From: Malus domestica
Taxonomy: Eukaryota; Streptophyta; Magnoliopsida; Rosales; Rosaceae
Assembly: GCF_042453785.1 (NCBI RefSeq)
Contig: NC_091670.1
Coordinates: 37,955,501 to 38,019,500, forward strand
Length of the DNA: 64,000 bases
Direction of reading: 5' to 3'
Each line of letters opens with the position of its first letter. Position 1 is the first letter of the stretch. Below the pieces are notes generated by a model. The model did not search any database. It saw only the letters and a list, made by a program, of their open reading frames with translations, and had not been told where the DNA came from. Positions 1 through 9,776 of this stretch are shown here, in pieces. The position numbers and the translations under genes are program-made.

Positions 1-18
1 AGAACAGTACTACACACA

Positions 19-2097
19 TCAGGCTATGTATTTATTCTTGGCACCTCTCCCAAGTCTAATCGCATCCTCCTGCAAAAACCGGAGCGCATAGGGTATTATT
101 TATTTATGAGGCCTCCAACTTAACAGGAAACTGAATAGAATAACGAACAATATATGTAAGAAACAACATCCTTACATGAAATATGAACCCAATAGTTTCA
201 TTGTAGTCCAGAAACCCCTTCCATTGTTTCCCAATGCTCACCTGCAGCAAGAAAGTGGATGTGAGACATCATTGCAACTTTCTTTACTAGAATGCAACTC
301 ACTGCTATAAATACAAATAAGTGCATGTAATTTGACTGCGCCATATTCTCAAAGAAAGGCCTGTTTCCACCCTTCGGTGTTTGGACCAGGTGACAAGTCT
401 GGCTCAACAAATTTAAGTTATGTACAAAATGGATTCCCATAAACTGTTTGGCCCTAGTGGCCAAGTAGCTACCTTCTGGCTTTATTGAAAGAGACCTTCT
501 ATATGATTAAAGAGGAGAGCAGTTGAATCGCTAAGGGTCTTGACAGATTTAGGGACAGGGAAATTGATCAACTTAACGAATAAGTCTTTCTTTCTTCCTA
601 AATAAACAAGAAATCTTTCCTTCCGCTAAAGCAACAATCCCAAAATGTGATGCTGTGAAAATTCTATCTAATGATACAAAACTTTTAAAATTTTCAACTT
701 TCATGTATGTAACGTGCCTTCGTGCAATACACACCATACAGGGAGTCAAGCAGCAATTACCTGAGCAGCTTCATTTGTTGCATTCTTGGTCCAAAGAGTT
801 ATTTTTTCTAGGCTTTTTCTGACACTGACAACTGCTCCACAGATTTCATCTCCATGATCAAACTGTTCTCCTATCATTGCTAGCAACTAGTACCAGAAAA
901 TACAAAACAATAAGAGGCCACACACACACACACACATATATATATATCAATTTACCCACCCTCAAATACCACTTTCAGTTTAGACCATACCGTATACAAC
1001 CAAGAGGTATCAGATTTCCCTTTAGGATAGGTGACAGTCCACTTTCCTCCATTAGCACACACAGGATCCTCCCACTTTGGCTCAATTTTGTATTTGAAAC
1101 AATGGAAATCCGTCCCCGCATTGAACTTGCTAGGATGACCTATTTTGTTGTAAATGCTGAATGCAAAACAGATATGATAAGCAAATTTGAGTCACTATCA
1201 AGAAAAGATGAAGAGCGGCAGACAGCAAGCACAACTGCTGGATAATTCGTGCAGTTCCATGCAAGTAATTCTCATTACATACAGTTTTTTTAGATAACAA
1301 CTTTGGATTTAGGTTTCTTTATGAAAAAGGAACTAAGGAGTTTGTCCACACATACAGTTTATTAGCTCAAAAGAAATACTACCATGCTTGCTTAAATAAC
1401 ATTACTTGGACCGAAAACATCCACACTGATACATATCGAAGCATCCCAAAGATCTAAGGAAACCCCTTCTAGCAATTATTTTGATGTTGTTTGTGAAATC
1501 AACACATGGATGTAGAAAATGTTGGTAAACAATAGAAACCAAAATCTCGAACTTTAACTATGGAGAATGCAAATCATCACTCTAAATCACAGGGCAGTCC
1601 CGTGAGTTCCATAGTTTCCAATTTCTAGGTTTGCAATCGATACAAAACCAAATCCATTTCCTTTACCAAAAACTGACCAAATTTGTTCTATCACAAACTA
1701 CAGCAAGCACGTAACAAACTCAAAAGATTCAATCTTTTCTCAGTTTTCCTACCAACCAAACAAAATTAAACCCAAAACCACAGGAAATGAAAGAAATTAA
1801 CCTCCAGAACTCCTCGACGGTAGTGAAGGTGTAGATCGGGCGGATGGAGCTGCCCCAATCCTCCTGCTTGGACTTGACGGACTTTGCGGCAGCGCTTTTT
1901 AACCAGAAGGTCCAGGAGTGCTCCAGGGCGTGAGACTGCGGCGCAATTCCCTTCGAAGGCTTCGACGACGCCGAGTCTTGGTCGCCAACGATTTCTCCTT
2001 CTTCGGGCTCGTCGTCCTCCTCCCTCGGCTTAGCGTTCGCCTCGGTCTTGGCCTGATCTTCTGATGCTGAAGTCTTGGGTGCATCTTCGACCACCAT
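19..2097 (-). CDS. eIF4E: Cap-binding translation initiation factor eIF4E, five exons, complete
   Basis: Binds the mRNA 5' cap and, through eIF4G, recruits the 40S subunit in the cytoplasm. Exons read by eye: 1802-2097, 991-1156, 761-886, 176-241 and 19-69. Together they make 705 nt (234 residues), the usual plant eIF4E length, with GT-AG introns and consistent phase. The start is the Met of MVVEDAPK, followed by an acidic tail with EEGEIVG, typical of plant eIF4E. Visible core motifs are [22 protein letters not shown] (eIF4G contact), EPKWEDP (cap Trp-Glu), [17 protein letters not shown] (third cap Trp) and [12 protein letters not shown]. The loop between WTFW and WGSS is odd: the near-invariant FDNP is replaced by LKSA and the loop is about three residues longer. 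The C-terminus ends AKNKYIA. It is eIF4E rather than eIF(iso)4E by the N-terminal tail and HSWTFW context. The 3' UTR lies outside the window. Confidence 0.93.
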
Positions 2098-2880
2098 TGT
2101 TACGGTTTGCGGAGGAGTTTCTTGCTCTCTTTTCTTTCCCGGCGTTTCTTTTGTGCCCAATGTGAAACAGTTGCCTTTTTTGGTTAGGGCAATGCTAGGG
2201 TGACATGAAAGTTGTTTCACTAATTAAGTGTTAATTAATGTAATTTGATTATTATTTAAGTGTTAATTAACGTATTTATTTTTTATTCGTCATATATTAT
2301 TCAATTTGTAAATTTAATTTACAAATTTAGTCTATCTGATTAACATGGGTATATTTCTCTTATCTTATATTTATGTTTCGTCGCGTGGCTAAGTTTTCGC
2401 AGTTAACACATGTTCGATAGTCAGATGATCTGCAGCTCAGTTTTCTTTCCAAAATTCTTCCAGAACTGATTCCGTTACTTTATTTACCTCTACACATTTC
2501 TGTTTATTTATATTTCTTAATTTTTTTATATTTAATTCAAAAATAATTAGGTTTGTAATAAAATTGTTCACAATCTGAGCCGGACACAAGTCGGACAGTT
2601 GTAGAGCCAAAAACCATAAAATAGAAGCTTCCAAAAATTCATTCCAAATCATCAATCAATACAAAAACCCTAAAAACCTCAATAAATTGATGAGAAAAAT
2701 ACTATATGATTGGAATTCCGTGATACAACCAAGTGTGATGAAGGGTGCATGATTGAACTTGAACACATAATAAGTTTTGAATTAGGAGATATGAAGTTTG
2801 AGTGGAAAATATGTTTGCGTATTTGATAAGTATTCAGCTTGTTTGAGAATTACTCTGCTACAATTTTCTTTTCAATGAAA
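2098..2880. other. Upstream region of eIF4E, AT-rich, no gene seen
   Basis: No coding region is supported. Positions 2221-2345 hold a short AT-rich stretch containing GTGTTAATTAACGT. It resembles the interiors of the repeats at 44998-45175 and 42716-42866, so it is probably a decayed member of the same MITE-like family. The rest shows nothing recognisable. Confidence 0.5.
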
Positions 2881-2929
2881 CAGAACAGAACCAATGCATA
2901 TTATCGGGCCAATACTACCAGCTAGGGCA

Positions 2930-2996
2930 CTGCAGAGGGCGGGCGCGGCGGCCTGGGGGGTGGGGGAGGGGGGGGTGTGGAGGAACGGGGTGTGGT
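2930..2996 (+). other. G-rich island with G-quadruplex potential
   Basis: A GC-rich patch in AT-rich surroundings, containing several G runs of 4-8 separated by single bases (about 2955-2990). Such spacing fits the G-quadruplex pattern. No gene is associated with it. It lies just left of the direct repeat that flanks the hAT element. Confidence 0.5.
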
Positions 2997-2998
2997 TT

Positions 2999-3119
2999 CA
3001 TCTGGACTTAAGAATTTTTCCGAGACCTAAGAGTTTCTCTATGGAACACTACTCATTGAACCAACCATTTGGCCTTAAGAACATTACCGGACCAAAACGG
3101 GGGAAAGAGAGAGAGAGAG
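2999..3119 (+). repeat. Left copy of direct repeat flanking the hAT element
   Basis: About 120 bp running from TCTGGACTTAAGAATTTTTC through the ACCGGACCAAAACGGGG motif to a GA run. The same order of motifs recurs at 9354-9556 on the far side of the hAT element, there with an extra internal segment. The pair predates or accompanies the insertion. Confidence 0.7.
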
Positions 3120-3490
3120 GTGTGCTGGGACCAAGGAAGAAAATATCGGTGATATCGGAAATATCGGTAGTCCGAAAACACGGAAATATCGATGGAAATA
3201 TCGGTAAAATATCGATATCGATAAAAATTACATGGAAACCACGGAAATTGTAAGAAAAACTTGGAAATTTGTATTGAAACTTTGTAGGATGTTTATTTAG
3301 TCAATTATCTATTAGTTTATCACAAAAAATTGGAAGGAAATGCATTGCATGATGGATTTAACATTATCAAGTTGATTATATAGCGATCTGACAAATATTA
3401 TGAGTGTAGAAAATATGTAGTAATTAATGAAAGAAGTCTAAACACACCATAATCATTTATATATAATGAATTAGTACAATATTTTACACT

Positions 3491-6400
3491 TTAGTACCAC
3501 ATAGAGTTCCTATGAGGTTCAAATTTGTCACTATCTTCATCATCTCTATGTGTAGAATGAGTGTATTGTGAAGAGTAGTTATCAAATGATAAATCCCCAA
3601 AATAGTTTTGCATGTAATTGTTAATATGCCACCCATATGGATCCGAGATTGGTTGAGGTTGTCCATAAGAAAAATCATTTGAAGATTGAGGCTGGGATTG
3701 ATTCCATGAGTCGCTCGATTCCATCCCAACAGGAATGGGATATGAAGGGTAGGGAAATGGTTGGTTATGAGTATAACCATAGTTACTACTTCCCAATCCA
3801 AAAGAGTCTGAAGTTCTAGATAACGAGTCATCTTCTTGACTTGACAAAATCCCTTTGCCTCTTTCTCTGCGAGTATAGTCCTTCCCTATGGCACCAATTC
3901 CTGGTCCTGCCCGCCTACTGCCATGGTCATCATCTTGTGTTGCATGCGTGAAGTTTGCCTCACCAGTGAAGGGGCTCATATATCCGGGAGGTGGTGGTCC
4001 ATAATAGTTTCCATATCCACCACCACTACCTCCAGCTCCACTACCTCCAGCTCCACTATTTCCTTCATCATTCCCACCTCCTGTGGTAGGTGAGTCTCCT
4101 GATCTTGTACTAGAGCTATCATTAGTATCAGCACGATGTTGTGGTTGTGTAGGATTGGAAAAAGGTGGAATTCCAGTGTTGCTTGGCATTGGGTGCAAAA
4201 GTTCTTCGAAAGAGTCAGCGCTGCTAGATCCCACCTCCTCCTCTAATACTCTTTCTACATTTATCCCTTCATTACGTGCTTCTTCAGCAACTCTGGGAGC
4301 TGGGTTGCCTTCATCATCATCTAAATGAAGAGGTCTAATCCATTGAAAAAGTTGGTTACCCTCCGTATCATCATCTTCACCAACAATATCAAACACATCT
4401 AGTGGGTCACCACGGTCGACATGATCGATTTCTGCTTCCTTATCTCGAATTTGAAGCTTCATGTTGTAGTAGCAATAAACTAATTTTTCCAAGCTACTAT
4501 GAGCCAACTTATTTCTTTGCTTTGTATGGATGAGTGCAAATGTGCTCCAATTTCTTTCACAAGCTGATGAGGAAGCTGTTTGTGATAATACTTTTATTGC
4601 TAACTTTCTCACAGTTGGTGCATCGGTCCCATACATGATCCACCATTCAGCTACAATGAAAAATAATGTTGATAAGCCTAATAACTCCAACAAATTCTAT
4701 TATAAACTTATAGTGAAATATGTTTATACTCACTAGGAGACATATTTGTTCGAGCAGCAACTGATGTTGGTTCTCCAAATGTTCTTCTTGCATCTTTAAA
4801 CCATGTTAGCTGAATACAATAAATTGTGTTAGTTTAATCCAACAAAGTAATTATTATAATTTAAGTAATTGTGTACCTCATTTCCAAATTGGCCAACTGC
4901 TGGTGATGCAGGGTCTAATTTAGAGTATACATTATGTACAGCACGTATAAGGGTACCATCATCTCCAACACCGGGTCTGTATTGGTATCGGGGATTCAAA
5001 TAATATGCTGTTCAAAGAAACACATACTCTAATAAGATAAATAATACTTATGCAACTAAAGAAATGAATTGCAAATTATGACATAATTTATACCTGCTGC
5101 ATGCAAATCGTGGTATAATGTTTTATACCATCGGTCTTCAATTATTTTTACGACCCACCTTGCACCATGTTTTCTTTCCAATTCATCCTTCACTACACGC
5201 ATCAACTCATATACAGCCCCCATAGTAGGATACACTTCTGTGTCAACGATCCGTAAAACTTTGTAAAGAGGTTCAAACACTTGACACACATGTTCTGTTT
5301 GACTCCAAAAAGCATGATCAAGCACTATACTTTCCACCAAACGACCTGTATTTGAGCGGCTAAAATTGTGGTTGGCCCAATCATCACTGGTGAATAGTTG
5401 CTTCAACCCTGCTTTCTTCTTGAGTAGGCTGTTTAATGCAATATAGTTGGTGGCGAATCGAGTGGTAGCTGGACGAATAATTTCTCCTCTGCAAAATTCA
5501 CACATCTTTGCCAACAACCAACCGTGATTGTAAATATAATTAGTGATCGTTCTAGCTCTTTTGACCACAGTAGCAACATTCTCTCTCTTCCCCATTGCCT
5601 CAAACATAAGATCAATACAATGTGCTGCACATGATGTCCAAAACACATTATGATGCTTCATTAACTTTTTTCCAGCTTTGACAAATGCAGAACCGTTGTC
5701 GGTCACGACTTGGACAACATTATGCTCTCCCACCTCCATGATTACATCCCTCAATAATTTGTAAATATACTTGTAATTCTTTATATGGTCTGAAGCATCA
5801 ACAGACTTCAAAAAAATTGTCTTGCCCTTGGAGTATACCATGAAGTTGATGATAGATAATCTGGTCGGGCCGGTCCATCCGTCACACATGATTGTGCAAC
5901 CATTAGTTTCCCACTTTGACCTCAACTTGTTAACATACTCGCCAATGTCTTTATACTCCATATCCAAATATTTGTTTCTTATCTCATAGGGAGTGGGAGG
6001 TTGTACTCCAACACCGGCCTGTTGACATCCCACTACCATATTTTTGAAATGATGTGATGAAGCCTTCGCAGCAGGGACATTTTCATAGATAAAGAACTTG
6101 CTAATTAGACGCCTCATTCCCTCCTTCACATTACCTCCCTTGAAATAACTCCAAACACTCTTTTGACGTGCGTTGGATGACTTATATAAACTTGGGGCTA
6201 TTGGTGGTGTTGGTTGTGATTCTCTAAGACTACCTCCCCGTCTCATTTGTGCACCACCACTTGTCCCGGAACCTTGTCCCCTATTAGGAATTTTATGAAG
6301 GTGTTCTATTTCCCATGCTGACTGTTTGGAGGCACGTAATGCTTGTTTCAAACTGCGTCGTTCTTCAGGTCCCATGTCATCATCACATTCGTCCTCATCG

Positions 6401-6727
6401 TCATCATCATCACTGTCAACCGCTTGGCCATAGACTTCTCCCCGTAGCCCAGCTCGAATATTTTCCATTCCTTGTGTCATCTTTTCCTTCTGCTGTTTTT
6501 TATTTTTTTAATAATGTGCTGATGAATGCCTTCACTTCTGGGGGGACATTATCGCATCGTTGGACATTTTTTTATGGATCTAATCCACTAAGATGGTACT
6601 TAAGTCGTGTCACTCCACCACTCTTCATTACCCGACCACAATATTTGCAAATTGTGCCATGTTTGTTTCCGTCTATTGGGTCACCATGTTCCCAAGCTGG
6701 ATCACGTTTACTAGCTCCACTAGACAT
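3491..6727 (-). pseudogene. hAT transposase (BED, DUF659, hAT dimerisation), interrupted
   Basis: Cut-and-paste transposase of the first hAT element. Starting from MSSGASKRDPAW at 6727 there is a BED-type zinc finger (CKYCGRVMKSGG, RLKYHL). After it come an in-frame TAA near 6570 and a one-base slip in an A run near 6505, and then a long open frame (about 6480 to 5090). That frame holds an acidic stretch and the DUF659/catalytic region (CDGWTGPTRLSI, VVTDNGSAFVKAG, SCAAHCIDLMFE). Short exons follow with introns near 4990-5090, 4810-4880 and 4660-4740. The last exon (to the stop at 3491) has the dimerisation motif SACERNWSTFALIHTKQRN and a long Gly/Ser/Pro/Tyr-rich tail. The conserved acidic positions look present, but the two breaks make a functional product unlikely. 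Confidence 0.85.
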
Positions 6728-6736
6728 CTTAAACGT

Positions 6737-8060
6737 ACCTACATTTAATTTGATAAAACCTAATATTAATGAATAATAATCCAATTTGATAAAAAAATAA
6801 TCACTGATGAATAATAATCCAATTTGATAATAATCCAATTTAATGAATAATCCAATTTGATAATAATAATAAAAAACCTAATATTAATGAATAATAATCC
6901 AAATTGATAAAAAAATAATCCTAATATAAAACATAGTGATGAATAATATTCCAATTTGAGAATAAAAAAAAACCTAATATTAATGAATAATAATCCAATT
7001 TGATAAAAAAAATTAATCCTAATATAAAACATAGTGATGAATAATAATCTAATATAATGAATAATCCAATTTGATAATAATCCAATTTAATGAATAATCC
7101 AATTTGAGAATAATAAAAAACCTAATATTAATGAATAATAATCCAATTTGATAAAAAAAATAATCCTAATATAAAACATAGTGATGAATAATAATCTAAT
7201 TTAATGAATAATCTAATTTGAGAATAACAATAATATAAATATAAGTTAGGAAGGGCTTAATAAAAAGTTGTACACATGCTTTCTAATCTAACCTCCGACC
7301 AGGCTAACTAATATATTTCATATTAAATTCACAAACATGCAACTGAGATCCCCATGTTCTATTTTACTTTTTATTTTATTTTTTTGGTCTTAACTTAATA
7401 TGAATGAATAATAAAAAACCTAATATTAATGAATAATAATCCAAATTGAAAAAAAATTAATCCTAATATAAAACATAGTGATGAATAATAATCCAATTTG
7501 ATAATAATCCAATTTAATAATAATCCAATTTAATGAATAGTCCAATTTGATAATAAGTCAATTTAATGAATAATCCAATTTAATGATTAATACTCCAATT
7601 TAACAATAATCCAATTTATTTGTTATTGTATAAATTACAATAATATAAATATAAGTTTGTAAACTTACCTTAAATATGGAACCCTTTGTGTTCAAGCTTT
7701 GGAATAGATCTGGAATGGCTTTGAAAATGGTAAGGGAAATAAAATAATAAATAACATTAAACACATTAAAATAATCCTAGGGAATAATTATACAACATTA
7801 CTTAATTACTTAAAAAAAATTAACATGTAATTGTTAACATTACTTAATTACCTACAAAAATTAACATGCAAGTATTAATTAGTTAAAAAAATTAACATAC
7901 GAGTCCATACAAATTTATTTGTTGTTGTATACATTACAATAATATAAATATAAATTTGTAAACTTACCTTAAATATGGAACCCTTTGTGTTCAAGCTTTG
8001 GAATGGATCTGGAATGACTTTGAAAATGGTAAGGGAAGAAGAATAAACGAAATTGCTCTA
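6737..8060. repeat. AT-rich array and duplicated leader exon inside the hAT element
   Basis: From about 6750 to 7640 a loosely tandem pattern built on TTAATGAATAATAATCCAAT repeats many times with variable spacing. At 7640-7735 and 7940-8035 an approximately 95-bp block is duplicated; on the minus strand each copy ends in AAATATTTAAG-like sequence followed by GTAAGT, as a non-coding leader exon with a donor site would. This places the transposase promoter further right, in the 8-9 kb region. Confidence 0.6.
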
Positions 8061-8195
8061 AGGGAATGCCTCTGATACTCTAACTCTCATAAGGTTTTGC
8101 ACATCCTCTGAGGGAATATAAGTATATAACAGAGAGTGGAACATGGTTTTGCCTGTGAAAGCATATCACAGACTCACAGTGATACACGATTTCAT

Positions 8196-8395
8196 TATTA
8201 AAGTTCTAATATTCGTTGTCCATTGTCTGCAATTGTAAAAAGTGATTGAAAAATTAGTGAGGTGAGTCAGATGGGGTCAATCAACCACAGAGGCACACAC
8301 ACAGACATGCTATTATTCATTGTCCATTGTCTACAAATGTAAAAAGTGATTGAATAATTCATGAGGTGAGTCAGATGGGTCACTCAATCACATAG
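8196..8395 (+). repeat. Imperfect tandem duplication inside the hAT element
   Basis: The block around 8196-8275 (TTGTCCATTGTCTGCAATTG, GAGGTGAGTCAGATGGG) recurs at about 8315-8395 with a few changes. It is internal to the element and no coding potential was seen. Confidence 0.6.
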
Positions 8396-8465
8396 GCACA
8401 CACGCACACAGACGTGCCATCACACACGCACACAACACACGCACACATATCACACACGCATACCC

Positions 8466-8930
8466 TTCTCTCTCTCTCTCTCTCATTCTCGATCCTTCTC
8501 TCATCTTCTCTGAGTCGCGCCGGACCTCTCTTCTCCCCCTTCTCCATTCGACCCACACCCACACACATATCTCCCCCTTCTCCATTCGACCCACACCCAC
8601 TCTCTTCTTCTCTGCCCTCGATCCTTCTCTCTTCTTCCTGCCCTCGATCCTGCCCTCGATCCTTCTCTCTTCTCCCCCTTCTCCATTCGACCCACACCCA
8701 CTCTCTTCTTCTCTGCCCTCGATCCTTCTCTCTTCTTCCTGCCCTCGATCCTGCCCTCGATCCTTCTCTCTTCTCTCCCTTCTCCATTCGACCCACACCC
8801 ACTCTCTTCTTCTCTGCCCTCGATCCTTCTCTCTTCTCCCCCTTCTCCATTCGACCCACACACACACAGATCTCCCCCTTCTCCCACTCTCTCGATCCTT
8901 CGCTGCCGTTGATCGTGGGTCTGCCGAAGT
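8466..8930 (+). repeat. CT-rich minisatellite
   Basis: Starts with a (TC)n run and continues as several imperfect tandem units combining CTCGATCCTTCTCTCTTC, CCCTTCTCCATTCGACCCAC and CACTCTCTTCTTCTCTGCCC in varying order. Open frames across it on both strands are repeat artefacts (SNGEGG/REKDRG or PFSIRPT peptides). It looks like an amplified CT-rich 5' leader on the plus strand. Confidence 0.75.
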
Positions 8931-8934
8931 CGAA

Positions 8935-8953
8935 CATGGCTCAGTCGTCTCAG
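8935..8953 (+). other. Possible plus-strand first coding exon after the CT-rich leader
   Basis: ATGGCTCAGTCGTCTCAG (MAQSSQ) sits directly after the CT-rich leader-like tract and is followed by GTAAGA, a strong donor. The following 'intron' contains two tandem copies of a 41-bp block (about 8967-9048). No downstream exon was recognised. It may be a captured host first exon or chance; the transposase is on the other strand. Confidence 0.3.
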
Positions 8954-9353
8954 GTAAGATTCCATTGAAACCCTAACTTAGATGTGTTGAATCGTTGATG
9001 CATGCGTTGAAACCCTAACTTAGATGTGTTGAATCGTTGATGCATGCGTGAAATTTGAGGCTTATATGTGAAATTTAAGTTAAATTTCGTGTTTTTGCAA
9101 GGTTTTTGGGACGAAATGGGCTCGGGAACAGGCACACCATCTCCGGCGTTCTTCTCCGGCGTTTTTGGGACGAAATCGGAGTCCGATTGCATTGTATTGC
9201 CGACATTTCTCGATATTTCCAAAATATCGCGATATTTGGCCGAAAACCCCACGGAAACCGGTTTAAATATCGCCGACCCAAAAAATCGATATTATCGGCG
9301 AAATATCGCCGATAATATCGATATTTAAATCTGTGGCTGGGACTTCCTTGGTC

Positions 9354-9556
9354 ATCTGGACCTAAGAATTTTTCCAAGACCTATGGGACTTCCTTGGTCA
9401 TCCGGACCTAAAACAATATCCGGGACCTAAGAGTTTCTCCGAGTCGCCATAACCATCATTGTGAAAAGTCGAATCGAACTCTGAACTCATGGAACACTAC
9501 TCATCGAACCAACCATTTGGCCAAGAACATTACCGGACCAAAACGGGGGAAGAGAG
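9354..9556 (+). repeat. Right copy of direct repeat flanking the hAT element
   Basis: Carries the same ordered motifs as 2999-3119 (GGACCTAAGAATTTTTCC, GAACACTACTCATCGAACC, ACCGGACCAAAACGGGG, GA run), with an extra segment in the middle. Its first 90 bp are internally duplicated around ACTTCCTTGGTCAT. Confidence 0.7.
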
Positions 9557-9776
9557 AGAGAGACAGAGATACAGAGAGAGAGATGGGGAACAATTTCTTT
9601 TCGTTCTTTAAGATAGAGAACTATATATATTATATACTTGTATTCAGTCAACATGTCCACAACTGGAAAATTATTTACAACGGTCTCTCTTCCCTCTCAA
9701 CACTCATACAACACAAACCCCAGTTGGAAAAATAGCGCACGAACAATTTAGCCGGACTGAGCGAAACCAACGTGTA

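Larger units (their letters stand above)
3132..9335 (-). mobile_element. hAT DNA transposon, 6.2 kb, 8-bp target duplication
   Basis: Both edges carry the 8-bp duplication GCTGGGAC (3124-3131 and 9336-9343), the hAT hallmark. The termini are weak inverted repeats: CAAGGAAGAAAATATCG on the left against CACAGATTTAAATATCG read inward from the right. Both ends carry subterminal clusters of ATATCG/CGATAT motifs (about 3145-3225 and 9200-9325), the kind of sites hAT transposases bind. On the minus strand it encodes a BED-finger, DUF659, hAT-dimerisation transposase. The 5' leader side holds AT-rich arrays, a duplicated leader exon and a CT-rich minisatellite. The transposase is interrupted, so this copy is probably non-autonomous. 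Confidence 0.9.

Noticed and set aside
877-1245. Plus-strand open frame of 122 codons
   Set aside because: Antisense shadow of eIF4E exon 2.
8380-8965. Several long open frames on both strands encoding SNGEGG/REKDRG or PFSIRPT repeats
   Set aside because: They are translations of the CT-rich minisatellite and not conserved proteins.
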